Assembly: GCA_003550325.1 (NCBI GenBank)
Contig: QKWP01000805.1
Span: forward strand, 117,117-181,116
Origin: Gigaspora rosea
Taxonomy: Eukaryota; Glomeromycota; Glomeromycetes; Diversisporales; Gigasporaceae
Direction of reading: 5' to 3'
Length of the DNA stretch: 64,000 nucleotides
The notes below the pieces were generated by a model. It was not told where the DNA came from. It ran no database searches and was given only the letters and a program-made list of their open reading frames with translations. Below, piece after piece: positions 1 through 10,619 of the stretch (its first letter is position 1; each line of letters begins with the position of its first letter). The translations under genes and the position numbers were made by a program.

Positions 1-588
1 AATAAAACCAATTTTAGCTATATACTTTCTAAGTAAAAATAATAAAAAATATAATATTAGTTCTGTTTTATCAACTTTATCATAAAATTTTTTTAAAAAC
101 TTTGGTGTAATAAAAGTTTAAAGTTTTTGTTTTAGAACTTTTACTATAGAATTTTTTCTTTAGGGTTTTTCAAATTTTATATGTTCCTGTTTATAAAAAA
201 AATTTTCACTTCTAATACAAGTCCTAATTTTTACAAGTAAATCATTTAAATTCAAATAATGAAAGTTGTCATCCTTCATATAAACTACAAAGTTGTATAA
301 AAAACTATATTTTTAAAACCAATATTTAAAGAATTCGCCAAGATATTGTAAAATATTTTTTTGGTTAAAAAATTTCTTTAAAATTTAATATTTTCAGCTT
401 ATAAGCAATATAAACTTTTTGTCTTATAATATAAGTTTAAATAATTTAAAAATATAATTCTTGTTCTTAAATATTATAATACCAAATTTTTTTTAAATAT
501 CTTAAATGATTAAAAAACTAGATCAGAGGTATATTTATAGTAATTATACAGGCAAATTTGTCTGCGAACCTCTACAAAGTAAGGGATA
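1..588 (-). repeat. Foldback-type element, cut by window edge
   Basis: This is a reverse-complement relative of the element at 36793-37613. Both share a conserved block around a motif reading AAGGATGACAACTTTCAT and both end in AAGGGATA next to a palindrome close to CAGGCAAATTTGCCTG (here 549-564). The far end lies outside the window. No coding sequence is visible. It serves as an empty site for a small MITE present only in the other copy. Confidence 0.7.
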
Positions 589-749
589 AGTGAAGGAAGT
601 AAAAAAAAACTTTCTAGACTGTAAGAAAGAGATCGATCATTGTTATGATCGTCCTTGTATTTATTTTGTCTTGAGATCACTTACATTGAAACTCCGATTG
701 CATACATATGCATAATAAAGTGAAACATATATATAATAATAGTAATTAC

Positions 750-1934
750 AACAAAACTCTTTCCAACGATCCCTCGTACTAAAAATTTTAAGAAGACCAA
801 CCTACAAAAACTTTCATTTAAACACATAAAATAGTAAACTAGTTCTACCAAATAAAGCCTGTAGTGAGCGGCACTTGTTATTTAGAGATAAAATTCATAG
901 ACTACCTGCTGACAAGCTTAGAGTTTATCACTTACCGTTAGTGGGCCTCTTGTTTAGCACTATTGAGCAAAGAAGTAGTGAGCACCGACCTAGAGTTTAG
1001 TTTTGAGATGTGTTATTATGCTAAGTGTAACTCCTACCAACTCCTTTACATTTGGTACTTATTTCTGGCTTTTTCTCGTTGCCTTTTGGAATTTTCAAAA
1101 TTTTCGCCAAAAAGTGGGGAATCTGGCTTACCCTCCAAAAGATCACTATTGTTTACTCCCTCTAATTGGAAAGGCGTCTACTAAATCAGAGATGGGTCAC
1201 GAGAACAAGATGATGTATTCTAGTAAACAAATATGTGAGATCGAATGGAGAAAACTTGAATTAAAATTTCTTTCTAGAATATTTTGTAGATGCAGTTCGA
1301 TTTTTTTTATATCTTTTACATATATGTAAATATAGTATTTTGGTAAAGCTAAGGCTTTGCGCGGTCTATATAATTTTTAAATTAGTTCTAAGAACTATGT
1401 TAGTTTAGTTGTTTTTAGATTTCTTTCTACCTTGCACCATTTTTGTTTTCTTCTTTTTTGTTTTCTTTATTTTTTTTCTTTGTATTATGTTTATTTGGTT
1501 GTTGCTTTAGGTTTGATAGTATTACTCCCTTTTAGTACTACCCTTTTATTTTCGTTAAAATTCTTGTTCTTGTGGATAGTGAACATCTGGCCACTATCCG
1601 AGAAGTTAGGTAAGGAAGATTGGGAAAGAAAGTTAGCAAGCTTGGTAAAAGGCGCTGTTTAGCTAGCAAGATGAAATAAAGTTGGAAGACATTTTGTGCT
1701 TGTCATAAAAGGAAAAAGCTTCTTTTATAGTACTTTAAGTAGTCAGACGAGCAGTTTGCTTTCAGATAGAAGCAGTGAGGCAGGTCGCACTTAGGTATCC
1801 AGGAACTTAGGTTCTGACTGAATGGCCAGGTAATGCTAGACTTAAATATTGAGTAATATTAGTAGATATAAATAATGTAAATGCAATAGCTTAATAAAGT
1901 ATTAGCGTGGCTGCTTAAGGTCCAAAAAAAAAAA
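750..1934 (+). mobile_element. A-tailed retroposon with 16-bp target duplication
   Basis: The element ends in a run of 11 A (1924-1934), with an AATAAA-like signal just upstream, and is flanked by the exact direct repeat TAATAATAGTAATTAC at 734-749 and 1935-1950. That is the signature of non-LTR reverse transcription. Inside are a T-rich tract near 1435-1490 and several short open frames that match nothing I recognise. It could be a truncated LINE or a retroposed transcript. It resembles in size and layout the minus-strand element at 8205-10305. Confidence 0.65.
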
Positions 1935-1950
1935 TAATAATAGTAATTAC

Positions 1951-2333
1951 GTATGATGATCAACACATGTGTATATACACATAGTGTAATTTAAGAAATA
2001 TTCTATATTAAATAAATAAATAAATATTATATAAAATTTATTATGATTTTAATAATTTTATATTAATTTATTGAACCTGAATATATTTATGAACTTTGAA
2101 CTAAACCTGAATTGAACTTGAACTCACTTTAAAGATTTGATATTAAACTTGAACCAGACTTAATTTCTAAGTTTGAGTTTAGTTCGAGTTCAGTTTGAAA
2201 TTTAACTGAACTTGAACTTAGCCTAAAGTTCAGTTTAGTTTGGTTTATAGAAATACTACTTCCAGGAATAGCAACTATAATTGTTTTGGTATTGCTATCA
2301 TCAGTTGAATTTGTGATGCTAGTGGTTTCTTAC
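1951..2333. repeat. Word-array repeat, GAACTTGAA type
   Basis: Positions 2070-2260 consist largely of the words GAACTTGAA/CTGAA in the left part and the reverse complement (GTTCAGTTT, GTTCGAGTT) in the right part. This is the same architecture as the hAT-type elements elsewhere in the window. I could not find termini or a target duplication, so membership is inferred. The rest of the stretch is AT-rich and featureless. Confidence 0.45.
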
Positions 2334-3081
2334 TAGGGTCTGGAATGGGCTGGGTCGGGCCAGGTTTTTATAAGCCCGGTAAAATTATTTCCAAGCCTGA
2401 TCTGAACCAAAACCCAGTTATACCCAGGTGGGCCAGGTCTGGTTCAGGCTGACCAGGCTTTATCTAGGCCTGACTATACATGAGGACAAAATTATTTCGG
2501 GTTTTAAAACCCGAAATTAAAATTTGAAGACGAAATTGTTTTTGACCTATTTTACTTGAAAGACGAATTTATTTGATACTTTTTTTGAATAGATGAAATT
2601 ATAAGGAACATATCTATATAAATTTTATTTGCTTTTTTTTATAAAAAATTTTAATTTTTTTTAATAAAGACGAAATAGGCCTTTTTCAAAAATCAATTTC
2701 GGTGGCATTACTAGGCCTGACCTAGCCCATTGGCCCATATATATAGAACCAATAAGATTGAAAATAGTTGTTAAATCCAGAACACACTGATGAAAAATTA
2801 GCTAAATGACTTTTTGACTAATTTAATTAAGTTTGTATGCAGATATGTGCCTTGTTGTTATAATGATTTACTCTATTTGATTCACTTTGTTTGTAAGTAT
2901 AATGATAACAATAAAGAATTTTTAATACCAAAGTATTTTAAAATAAGTTATTCAGAATAGCGTCTCATGACAATCCCGTATACAGTAGTGCCAAGAAAAA
3001 AATAATTATTTGGTTGATGAATAAAATTTGTTATTTAAAAAAAAATACGAATAAATAGTTATTATTATACTATAGTATGTA

Positions 3082-4783
3082 CAGTGGCCTGCCATATTAT
3101 TACGGACACTTTTTGGGCGGCCATCAGTCAAAATCGGGTAAGTAAACACAACACGAAATTTGGATCACGTGACCGGGCGATCTCATAGTAAAACATACTA
3201 AAATTTCATACGGTTTCGGTTCATCGTGCAGAAGTTATACAAAAAACTCTAAAAATTTGATTTTTTTATTTGTACGAAAATCAAAATTTTGCATTTTTTC
3301 TTTCTTTTTTTTTTTTACATTTTTTTATAAAAAAAAAAAACTAATTATATTCTAATATTTGAGGGGTCCGCCTCCAGATTTTATACAAGCTTCAACCCGA
3401 TTGGGGATGCTAACGACCAGCTTATGGCAAAGTTCAGGTGGTGTTTCATACCACGATTTTTTGACAAGATTATCCAGCTCTGCAAGATTACCTGGCCTTC
3501 CCTTACGGCGTACAGAACACTTTACTTCGGCCCACAGGTTTTCAATCGGATTAAGATCCGGACTTTGAGCTGGCCAATCCATCACACGAATCTGGTGTTT
3601 CTTCAAGTATTGTAGAGCCTCCCCATCAAGATGAGGTCTTGCATTATCTTGGACGAAGATTGGGCGACCTCGATCATTGTTTGCTGGAAAGTTTTTTATA
3701 GTGGGAACAGCATACTTCCGAAGGATTTCAAGGTGTGACTTACCATTGGCATTAGATTTTAAAGGAATTAGGGGCCCAACCCCGAACCAGGAGAAGCAGC
3801 CCCAATACATGCGTCCAGAACTATGCCCTACACTACTATCGATACAATCGATTTTCCATTTTTCGTGTGGTTCGCGCCACACATGGCCAGGGGAGCCCAG
3901 AAAAAGACGTACATAGGTCCCGTCCGACCACAACACACGCTTGAAGTTCCGGACTGACCAAAACTGATGTTCGAGTGCCCAATTATACCTTTTTACCATA
4001 TTTTCATCCGAGATAAGAGGCTTTGCAGGGGCGACACATGAAGACAAGTTCACACTATGCAAAGAACGACGCATAGTCCTCTCAGAAATTTTTTTTTCAC
4101 TTTGGCAATTGTGTAGGTTCGTTATTTGCCGAAGGTTGAGACGACGGTTACCACCTATGACTAAATTTTTTAGGTTTTCAAGGTCCAAGGGTGCTAGAAT
4201 TTTCGGGCGACCGGTCCTTTTTTTTTTTTTTTGAGCTTCTATGCCTAACTCACTGTACTCCTTTATAACCTTCGACACAGAAGTTTTACCACAATCAGCC
4301 GCAGCTGCAATCGTACGAAGCGAATCACCTCTTTGGTGACCGTAAATTATGGCTCCCCGTTGGTATTCCGTTAAATCTTTCTTTACGCCCATTTTTCGTG
4401 GGAAAAAAAATTTAAGATGCACATTTATGCCGATCTGTCATATAAATAGGTTTTGTTTATATCGCGTAATGTGACCTGGGTGTCACACTACATTTGAGTG
4501 TAATTTGAGACGATTTGAACAAAAATTCGATTTTTTATTGAATTTTTTTTTAAAAAAAAAAATCAAAAAATTCAGAAAATCGATTTTCGTACAAATCCAA
4601 AAATGGTACTTTGTACTTTTTTTTGCCTAATTTCTGCGCGATATATCGAAACCGTATGAAATTTTAATATGTTTTACTATGAGATCGCCCGGTCACGTGA
4701 CCCAAATTTCGTGTTGTGTTTACTTACCCGATTTTGACTGATGGCCGCCCAAAAAGTGTCCGTAATAATATGGCAGGCCACTG
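3082..4783 (-). mobile_element. Tc1/mariner transposon, apparently complete
   Basis: The ends are CAGTGGCCTGCC in inverted orientation, flanked by TA duplications (3080-3081, 4784-4785). The inverted repeats match with only a few differences over roughly 145 bp, and similarity continues weakly for about another 70 bp. The single open reading frame between them is intact. Near-identical arms and an undamaged gene indicate a recent insertion into the hAT element 2334-7272. Confidence 0.93.
3352..4392 (-). CDS. Tc1/mariner-family DD34E transposase
   Basis: Encodes the enzyme that cuts and pastes the surrounding element at TA sites. An upstream in-frame ATG at 4422 would give 356 residues, but the second Met (4392) opens the usual family start MGVKKDLTEYQRG, so I prefer 346 residues. 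Numbering from 4422, an N-terminal helix-turn-helix region spans about residues 15-120, with the GRP linker at 71-73. The catalytic triad is D167 (in LWSDG), D259 (in VQDNARPH) and E294 (in SPDLNPIENLW); 34 residues separate the second Asp and the Glu. The C-terminus (IPNRVEACIKSGGG) is the usual Tc1 ending. Family length is 340-360 residues, so it is full length. No stops or frameshifts are seen. The only oddity is Gly after the first Asp where most relatives have Glu. Confidence 0.95.
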   Translation of the reverse strand: MGVKKDLTEYQRGAIIYGHQRGDSLRTIAAAADCGKTSVSKVIKEYSELGIEAQKKKKRTGRPKILAPLDLENLKNLVIGGNRRLNLRQITNLHNCQSEKKISERTMRRSLHSVNLSSCVAPAKPLISDENMVKRYNWALEHQFWSVRNFKRVLWSDGTYVRLFLGSPGHVWREPHEKWKIDCIDSSVGHSSGRMYWGCFSWFGVGPLIPLKSNANGKSHLEILRKYAVPTIKNFPANNDRGRPIFVQDNARPHLDGEALQYLKKHQIRVMDWPAQSPDLNPIENLWAEVKCSVRRKGRPGNLAELDNLVKKSWYETPPELCHKLVVSIPNRVEACIKSGGGPLKY

Positions 4784-4825
4784 TATACCAGCAACTTACC
4801 CATCTAGTAAATTGATCCATTTAAA

Positions 4826-5035
4826 AAATTTTCATCCAGGTCACCTGACAGGTGGACAATATGCCACTCAGGTAGAAACAGATCAGTTCAAAAAAGACAC
4901 CACCTGGGTCACCTAACAGGTGACTTGCCGGATAACTCATCGGGTCACCTGGGTCAATTAAAAAAAATCTCAGATGGTTAATATGACTAGTAATTTGACC
5001 CAGATGTGTTAATTTATAGTTTGAGATAGGTTTAC
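4826..5035. repeat. Word-array repeat, GGTCACCTG type
   Basis: The words GGTCACCTG and CAGGTGAC recur in both orientations between 4840 and 4965, with GACCCAG nearby at 5005. The arrangement resembles the other word-array hAT elements, but I could not fix termini or a target duplication. It directly follows the mariner element. From 5036 to 5330 I see only AT-rich sequence with TACTATACTATC-like repeats. Confidence 0.4.
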
Positions 5036-5338
5036 AAATTAATATAGTTATGGCATTGCCATATTTTTTGACGTAATTGCTGTGCGCCGTAAAGCCGTTG
5101 TTACTATACTATCTAATTACCGTGCTTCATCTAGTTTTAACTACTGTCCTACATCTGGTTTTATTTACTATACTATTCTGAATCTAACTACTCTACAAAT
5201 CAACCACTGATTACACCAGTAAAAGCACTAACAAACAGCAACTCAGCAATAATAACAACTCCACTATGGGCTTTTTAAATGAAAAAGCACCCAGTAAAGG
5301 CACACTCATAGAGGCTTAATTGTGTGACACATCTCAGC

Positions 5339-5546
5339 CAGTATTTAAAATTCAAATTTGGTTTTATGTTCTCAAATAGAACATTTTTAATTTCTTAATG
5401 TTCTCAGTAAAATTTTAATGTTTTTTATATAGAAAAATTAAAATTTATAAATGTTCTCAAATAGATAACATATTTTAATAATTTATGTTCCCAAAAATTG
5501 TATAATGTTCTTTGAGAACACTGAGAACATTGAATTTTAAATACTA
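5339..5546. mobile_element. hAT MITE, word TGTTCTCA
   Basis: The inverted ends CAGTATTTAAAATTCAA and TAGTATTTAAAATTCAA (right end read in reverse) are flanked by a perfect 8-bp duplication ATCTCAGC (5331-5338, 5547-5554). The 208-bp interior repeats ATGTTCTCA on one side and TGAGAACAT on the other. It has no coding capacity. Confidence 0.88.
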
Positions 5547-5723
5547 ATCTCAGCAGGGTTGATATAGATACTATAGTGAATTATTAGAATAAAAAGAATC
5601 ACCAACTTTTTTATTTATTATTTGTCATAGTAGCAGTATTGTTGACTAATACCGATGCTAAAAGTCGATTAGTAATAAAAAAAAGATCAAAAAACTACTT
5701 ATCTTAAATACCAATCTGTATAA

Positions 5724-5874
5724 GGGGAGTGACAAAAATTAGGTAATTTTTTAGAAGGGTAAAGAGGTAAAAAAAGTTGAAATTATATATAAGAACCTGA
5801 CTATATCTATATTAAAGAAGAGGGAGGGGGTAGGCCTCTGATAAAAAATAATCAGGTGATTAATGACATGGTCC
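5724..5874. mobile_element. 151-bp MITE with TAA duplication, copy 1
   Basis: TAA duplicates at 5721-5723 and 5875-5877. The inverted ends begin GGGGAGTGAC and GGACCATGTC. An inverted second copy of exactly the same length lies at 44907-45057. The 3-bp TWA target suggests a PIF/Harbinger-like mobiliser. Confidence 0.8.
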
Positions 5875-5965
5875 TAACTGCATTACTAGTATTACATATA
5901 TATGTATATAAATGATTTATTATTGTTTTGCAATACTGTATTACATAGATAATTTAATAAGAAGT

Positions 5966-6478
5966 TTAATATGCTTCGCACCCATGTGATGTGCTTGTAT
6001 ATCGCACCCTAATTTGATTGGCTAAATTTGCAGATCATTATTTTTTTAAAAAAAAAACAATTTTTGATAAAATTCTTTAGATTAAGAATTAGTCTATGAA
6101 ATTTTAAGAAAAGTCTTAAAATTTTTTGCGCCTATATGCAAAATTTAGTGCTGAACAAGTTTACTTAGTCGAACTGGAAAGATTGTCTTAATAAAATTTA
6201 GAGAAATCATCAAAAAACAAGTTAAAAAAATGAAAAATTGCGAATATCTTTAAATTTTATTAAGATAACCTTTTTACTTCGACTAAGTAAACTTGTTCAG
6301 CACAAAATTTTGCATATAGGCGTAAAGAAATTTAAGAATTTCCTAGTAAACCTTCTATACTAACCTAACCTAAAAATTTTCACAATAATTTGTTTATTTT
6401 TTTAAAAATAACGATCTACAAATTTAGCCAATCAAATTAGGGTGCGATATATAAGCACATCGCAGGGTGCGAGATATG
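5966..6478. repeat. Foldback element with long arms
   Basis: Two arms of about 230 bp are inverted copies: GCACCCTAATTTGATTGGCT recurs at 6006-6025 and, reversed, near 6431-6450. The arm interiors share CTGAACAAGTTTACTTAGTC (6151-6170) with its reverse near 6282-6300. No open frame is present. Confidence 0.8.
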
Positions 6479-6550
6479 CATTTATTCATTTAATAAATAC
6501 GTATTCTTTTAAATCTAAGCTATAAAATTTAATAATGGGCCTATTGAGTA

Positions 6551-6851
6551 CCGTATATGTTCGAAAATAAGCTACCCCTTTGATTTTTTTTAAAAATCTT
6601 AAAAAATTCGTTAGCAGTTGCTACATATAAAACATTTTTTCTACTAAGTAAACTTCAAAAAGTCGATTAAATAAAGTTGTTCAGCGCATCAAAATACACC
6701 TACAGTAAAAATTTGGGGCCATTTGGATAACTTTTTATTAGTACGTTTTTCAATTTTTTCAAAAAATGCTATATTTCGAAAATAAGCTACTTTACGATTT
6801 TTAATGTAATTTTTTGGCCAAAAAAGGTAGCTTAATTTCGGACACATACAG
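6551..6851. mobile_element. TA-flanked MITE
   Basis: The inverted ends CCGTATATGTTCGAAAATAA and CTGTATGTGTCCGAAATTAA (right end reversed) are flanked by TA at 6549-6550 and 6852-6853, as expected for a Tc1/mariner or pogo-type element. The interior repeats AAATAAGCTAC near both ends and encodes nothing. Confidence 0.7.
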
Positions 6852-6894
6852 TACCTGTGGGCTTTTTTGTAAAACCTGACCTGGTATTTTAGCG

Positions 6895-7146
6895 CAGTGT
6901 TGTCACTTGGATGTTTTTTGGACATTTTGGACATTTTTTTAAATTAAAATTACTTAAAATTTTATTAAGATAATCTATTTTAATTTTTTCACCAATGAGT
7001 CCAGCACCTAAAAAAATATATAATTATATATTTTTTTAAATTACTTTATTGATTAGTTAAACATGGGACATAGGCTTGGACGATTTTGGACAATCTTGGA
7101 CATTGGACAAAAAACATAGTATGGACAAGTCCAAGTGACAACACTG
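6895..7146. mobile_element. hAT MITE, word TGGACA
   Basis: Identical 17-bp inverted ends CAGTGTTGTCACTTGGA are flanked by a perfect 8-bp duplication TTTTAGCG (6887-6894, 7147-7154). The subterminal parts repeat TTGGACATTT on the left and the reverse-oriented equivalents on the right. It shares its outer 11 bp with the MITEs at 22390 and 26513 but has a different word. Confidence 0.92.
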
Positions 7147-7689
7147 TTTTAGCGTGCTTAGCACAAGCCCAAACTGTAATAATTATAGGCCTAAAAATAT
7201 AGGCCTAACCTGAACTTTTGCAGTACCAGGTCAGGCTTAGGCCCAGGTAGCCTGGCCTGATTCTAGATCCTATTTCTCATACTGTATTATACAGGCTAAC
7301 TTTTGAGTTGAAGCTTTAAAATATTACAAAATGACAAGATTCCATATGGGTTGGAAGAGTTGTCTGTACCATGTTGCTTATTGTATCAAATCCTAACAAT
7401 TGTTATTAGTATTAGACAGTGTCTAAATAGGCAACTAATTAAAGTTTTGACTTCATATGCTAATTCACACAAAATAGGCTTATCTACTCCTGATTAGAGC
7501 TAATAGCTGTATTTCTGGACCTGGCTAGTTCGTTTCTTTGCTTAGCTATTTGTTGACTTCTGTTAGTTAACAAAAAAAGCAAACTAACTCATTTTAAAAC
7601 GTGATCAAATTGTATAAAAAAATTTGGTTGATTCTTATTTGAAATTGTAACATTTATCATTTGGATGTAATCAATCTAATTATAATAAT

Positions 7690-8180
7690 TGTTCAATATA
7701 TTACTAGCATAAGTAGTTTAATTCTTTTTATTTTAAAGATAGTTTTCAAGAAAATGTATATATATTACTAGCATAAGTAGTTTAATTCTTTTTATTTTAA
7801 AGATAGTTTTCAAGAAAATGTATCTGTAATTATTTATGTATTCAATAAATTATTAGAGTGAGTACAAAATTAAATTCTGTTCACTTTAACGATTGCATTT
7901 TACAAGAATATATGATTAACAAGTATAAAGTTTATTATAATTTTGTTTACTTTAATGATTGTGTTTCAGAACAATATATGATTAACTGTAATTATTTAAT
8001 TATTCAATAAAATCACTAGAGTAAGCATAATGTTTAATTTAGTTTACTTAAAGATTTTGTTATCTAATTATTCAATAAATTATCAGAGTGAGTATTAAAG
8101 ACAAAACTATTTTACAATTGATAAAATAGTTTTGTTTAACAATACTTTAATGATTGACAAACTACTGATAATTGATGAAA
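7690..8180. repeat. Tandem repeats, including an exact 64-bp duplication
   Basis: Units 7698-7761 and 7762-7823 are essentially identical, period 64 bp. They are followed by three looser repeats of a unit containing TTCAATAAATTATTAGAGTGAG (near 7840, 8000 and 8070), and by the hairpin AAACTATTTTACAATTGATAAAATAGTTT arms at about 8104-8134. The preceding 7273-7690 stretch holds nothing I recognise. Confidence 0.75.
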
Positions 8181-8834
8181 CTATTAATGAAACTATAAAC
8201 AAACCTTTTTTTTTTCTCTTAGGCGAGACTCGCCAAATACGACCTCTTTAATTTTATTATACTACTAAAAAAAATAGTACAAACTCATTAGACAAAGAAT
8301 AATACAGCACTGGCATCATCCGATTTAGCTAAACTAAACCAAATGCGAATCGCCACATGGCATCTCGGAAGACACCAACTAGTCCATCAGCCTCGCTCCA
8401 CTATACAAAGTCATTTCCTGGAGGAAATATCCTTGGAAGTGGGAAGAAAAAACTAAACTACTAAAGGGCAAAATATGTAAAAAAGGGAGTAAAAAAGAAA
8501 AAGAAAAAAACAAAGAAAATGAAAAAACAAATGATAAAAAAAAGAGAAAAGAAAAGCAAGGCCTCAGGTCAATTAAGCCCCAGCACCAAGTGGACTATTT
8601 TAAAAATTACATGATACTAAGAAAAGTAGTCTCTACTCTAACTAAACTCAATTTATCATATGTAGGCAAAAAACTATTACTAGAAAAAATGGCCTCTAAC
8701 CTAAAGACTGTAGAGATAGATATGTAAAAGAAACTACGGCTAAAAAAATATTCTAGAATGAAATTTCGTTACAAGGTTTTCTCAAACATGTGTCGCTTAT
8801 TATTTATCTCGAAAACCGAAATCCACTCGTAACT

Positions 8835-9240
8835 TCATTCCAAAATGGCAACTGCATTTCCAAATTGAGGAGGTAAACATTGTCGATCTTTCGAGGGGGT
8901 AAGCCGAAATTCCCACTTTGTCAAAATTTCGAAAAAGCCAAAGGAACAGTAGAACAAAAATTTGATAGTGGGTGTTCGTTTCAAGTCCTTTAGATATTCC
9001 AAGGAGTGTATTTGAAAACTAAAATACTGTTCACCATTAAGCTGCTGCAAAAAACTTCGTCGGCGAAGAAATTTCTCCACCAAAATTCTGTGTTTACTAA
9101 AGCGCCGCCTGCTTGTTATCACTCGTTCTTCTACTATTGCTTTTGGTTTGCATGCTAAATATATAAAGGAGTCCCCAGACAGATAGTTGACCTTTATAAA
9201 AACCATTTTTTGCAGTGCTTCTTCATCTAACTCCAGTATT
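8835..9240 (-). CDS. Hypothetical protein fragment
   Basis: An open frame of 123 residues from the ATG at 9206, open another 11 codons upstream without a start. It is basic (the stretch ITSRRRFSKHRILVEKFLRRR) with a hydrophobic, aromatic C-terminal half (IKFLFYCSFGFFEILTKWEF). I do not recognise the family. It lies within the A-tailed minus-strand retroposon, so it may be the C-terminal end of a retroposon protein or of a retroposed host transcript. Codon use is less AT-biased than the surroundings, which argues for genuine coding origin. Confidence 0.35.
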
Positions 9241-9290
9241 TTGATATTTCATTTGTATGAAAATCCGGTACAAGTGAAAGGTTTTTTAAT

Positions 9291-10295
9291 TTTTTTTTTC
9301 CTCTCCTGCCGTATCATTATCGCCCGGATACGATATACCAGTCCATTTATGCTATGACCGTGGCCAACACTCGGGGTCAGGGCATTACCATTAAACCCCT
9401 GCAATGTCCTAATCTACATCTACTCCGTAACTAGTACAACGACCCTAACGGCTTTACCCGCCCATGGCTGAGGGTCACTGGTTTTATTATTTCGACTCCC
9501 ACTCGGAAACTGGTAACTTTCTATCTTCTTCTCTGTTGGTATTAACGTCCTGCCCATAACCGGAAAGCAGCGCCACAAGTTCATGCAGTATGGGGGCATC
9601 CATAAATAACGTTATGTTTGAGGGGGTCCCCCAAAATATAACGATTTTCCACTATGTAGGGGAGGAGTCCCCCCAACATAACGCAATTTTTTTATTAAAA
9701 TTTGTCTAAAATTTAAAAATTTAATCCAGTGGTCCAAATTGGATGATTTTGGTACCATTCGAATCGTCTCGAGGAGAGGATTCGAATGGTATCAATTTCA
9801 TTTGATTTGGACCACTGGGTCACGTTTTATTAACGAAATACTATTGGTTATTATGTTTTCTTATAAAATTACTATAAAATCAATAGTATTTCGTTAATAA
9901 AACGTGATCCAGTAATCCAAATGAAATGATTTTGGTACCATTGGATTCGTCTCATAAAGAAAAATCGAATGGAACCAAAAAAATCAAAAATGGACAACTG
10001 GATCATAATATATTCAAGTTTTTGTAAAATTTTATATATAAACATATGGATTTTGAAAATTTTTTTATATAGTAGAAGGGGGGTCCAGCACTACTATGAG
10101 GGGGTACATAACGTTATTTATGGATGCCCCCTATCTTGTGATCAAACTTCGGCCTCACATTACGTTTTGTGACTTCAGTTATTCCAAATCGGGGTTCTGA
10201 CTATTAAATCCAAATTACCGCAAAGTGGAATTGAACCGGCAACCTTGCGATTTGCAACCTCGGAGCATAACCGCTATGCTATTGACCCAGAGGTT
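9291..10295 (-). mobile_element. tRNA-Cys-derived SINE, interrupted
   Basis: Read on the minus strand it begins at 10295 with a tRNA-like head. The A box is TAGCATAGCGGTT, the anticodon-loop-like string TTGCAAA gives GCA (Cys), and the B box is GGTTCAATTCC. It ends in an A-rich tail (9291-9300). An 11-bp duplication GGTTTTTTAAT flanks it (9280-9290, 10296-10306). Without the inserted MITE (9592-10131) it is about 465 bp, long for a SINE. It is not a functional tRNA gene, because the acceptor stem does not close. Confidence 0.85.
9592..10131. mobile_element. TWA-type MITE, GGGGGCATCC ends
   Basis: The ends GGGGGCATCCATAAATAACG are inverted and flanked by TAT (9589-9591, 10132-10134). The interior holds two nested palindromes around GATTTTGGTACCATT and a CAATAGTATTTCG pair. 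It is inserted in the SINE. Ends and target size resemble the MITEs at 43004-43166 and 29139-29362. Confidence 0.8.
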
Positions 10296-10619
10296 GGTTT
10301 TTTAATATAAACAAAACTTTTGATAAAACTATTATATATAATTATAGAACAAAAAGATCAATTAATAAAAGATTTATTTTTATTTGCACTTCAATAAATA
10401 TATCAAAATTTTAAAAAGCAATAGATAAATTTTTTGAATTATTGTTTTTATTCTCTACAATATTTAAATTTTTACTAATATCTTTGTTTGCATTATTCAT
10501 ACTATTTAAACTATTAATATCTTTATTATTTTCATAATTCTATTTAATCAATTTGTCTGTAGTTTTGTATTGATGAAATTTTGACAATTGATAAACTGCA
10601 TGATTGACAAAACTCTTGG

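Larger units (their letters stand above)
2334..7272. mobile_element. hAT-type element with many nested insertions
   Basis: The left end TAGGGTCTGGAATGGGC pairs with the right end, which read in reverse is TAGGATCTAGAATCAGGC. The flanks TTTCTTAC (2326-2333) and TTTCTCAT (7273-7280) form an 8-bp target duplication with two transitions. Both subterminal zones (2340-2480 and 7190-7265) are packed with CCAGGC/GCCTGG words. No transposase is recognisable. The interior is occupied by later insertions: mariner 3082-4783, a hAT MITE 5339-5546, a TWA MITE 5724-5874, a foldback 5966-6478, a TA-flanked MITE 6551-6851 and a hAT MITE 6895-7146. Confidence 0.65.
8205..10305 (-). mobile_element. A-tailed retroposon, minus strand, split by a SINE
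   Basis: On the minus strand the sequence ends in an A-tail (T-run 8206-8215) shortly after an AATAAA signal. TATAAACAAA occurs just outside both ends (8194-8203, 10306-10315), giving a plausible target duplication. It includes a T-rich tract (8480-8570 on the minus strand) and an open frame at 8835-9206. The SINE at 9291-10295 sits near its 5' end. Removing the SINE leaves about 1.1 kb, close to the size of the 750-1934 element. The AT-rich target repeat could be coincidental. Confidence 0.45.

Noticed and set aside
3359-3916. Plus-strand open frames opposite the mariner transposase
   Set aside because: Antisense shadows of an intact conserved gene.
10200-10295. Functional tRNA-Cys gene
   Set aside because: The acceptor stem does not pair, the sequence continues into a body with an A-tail, and an 11-bp target duplication flanks the whole. 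It is a SINE head.
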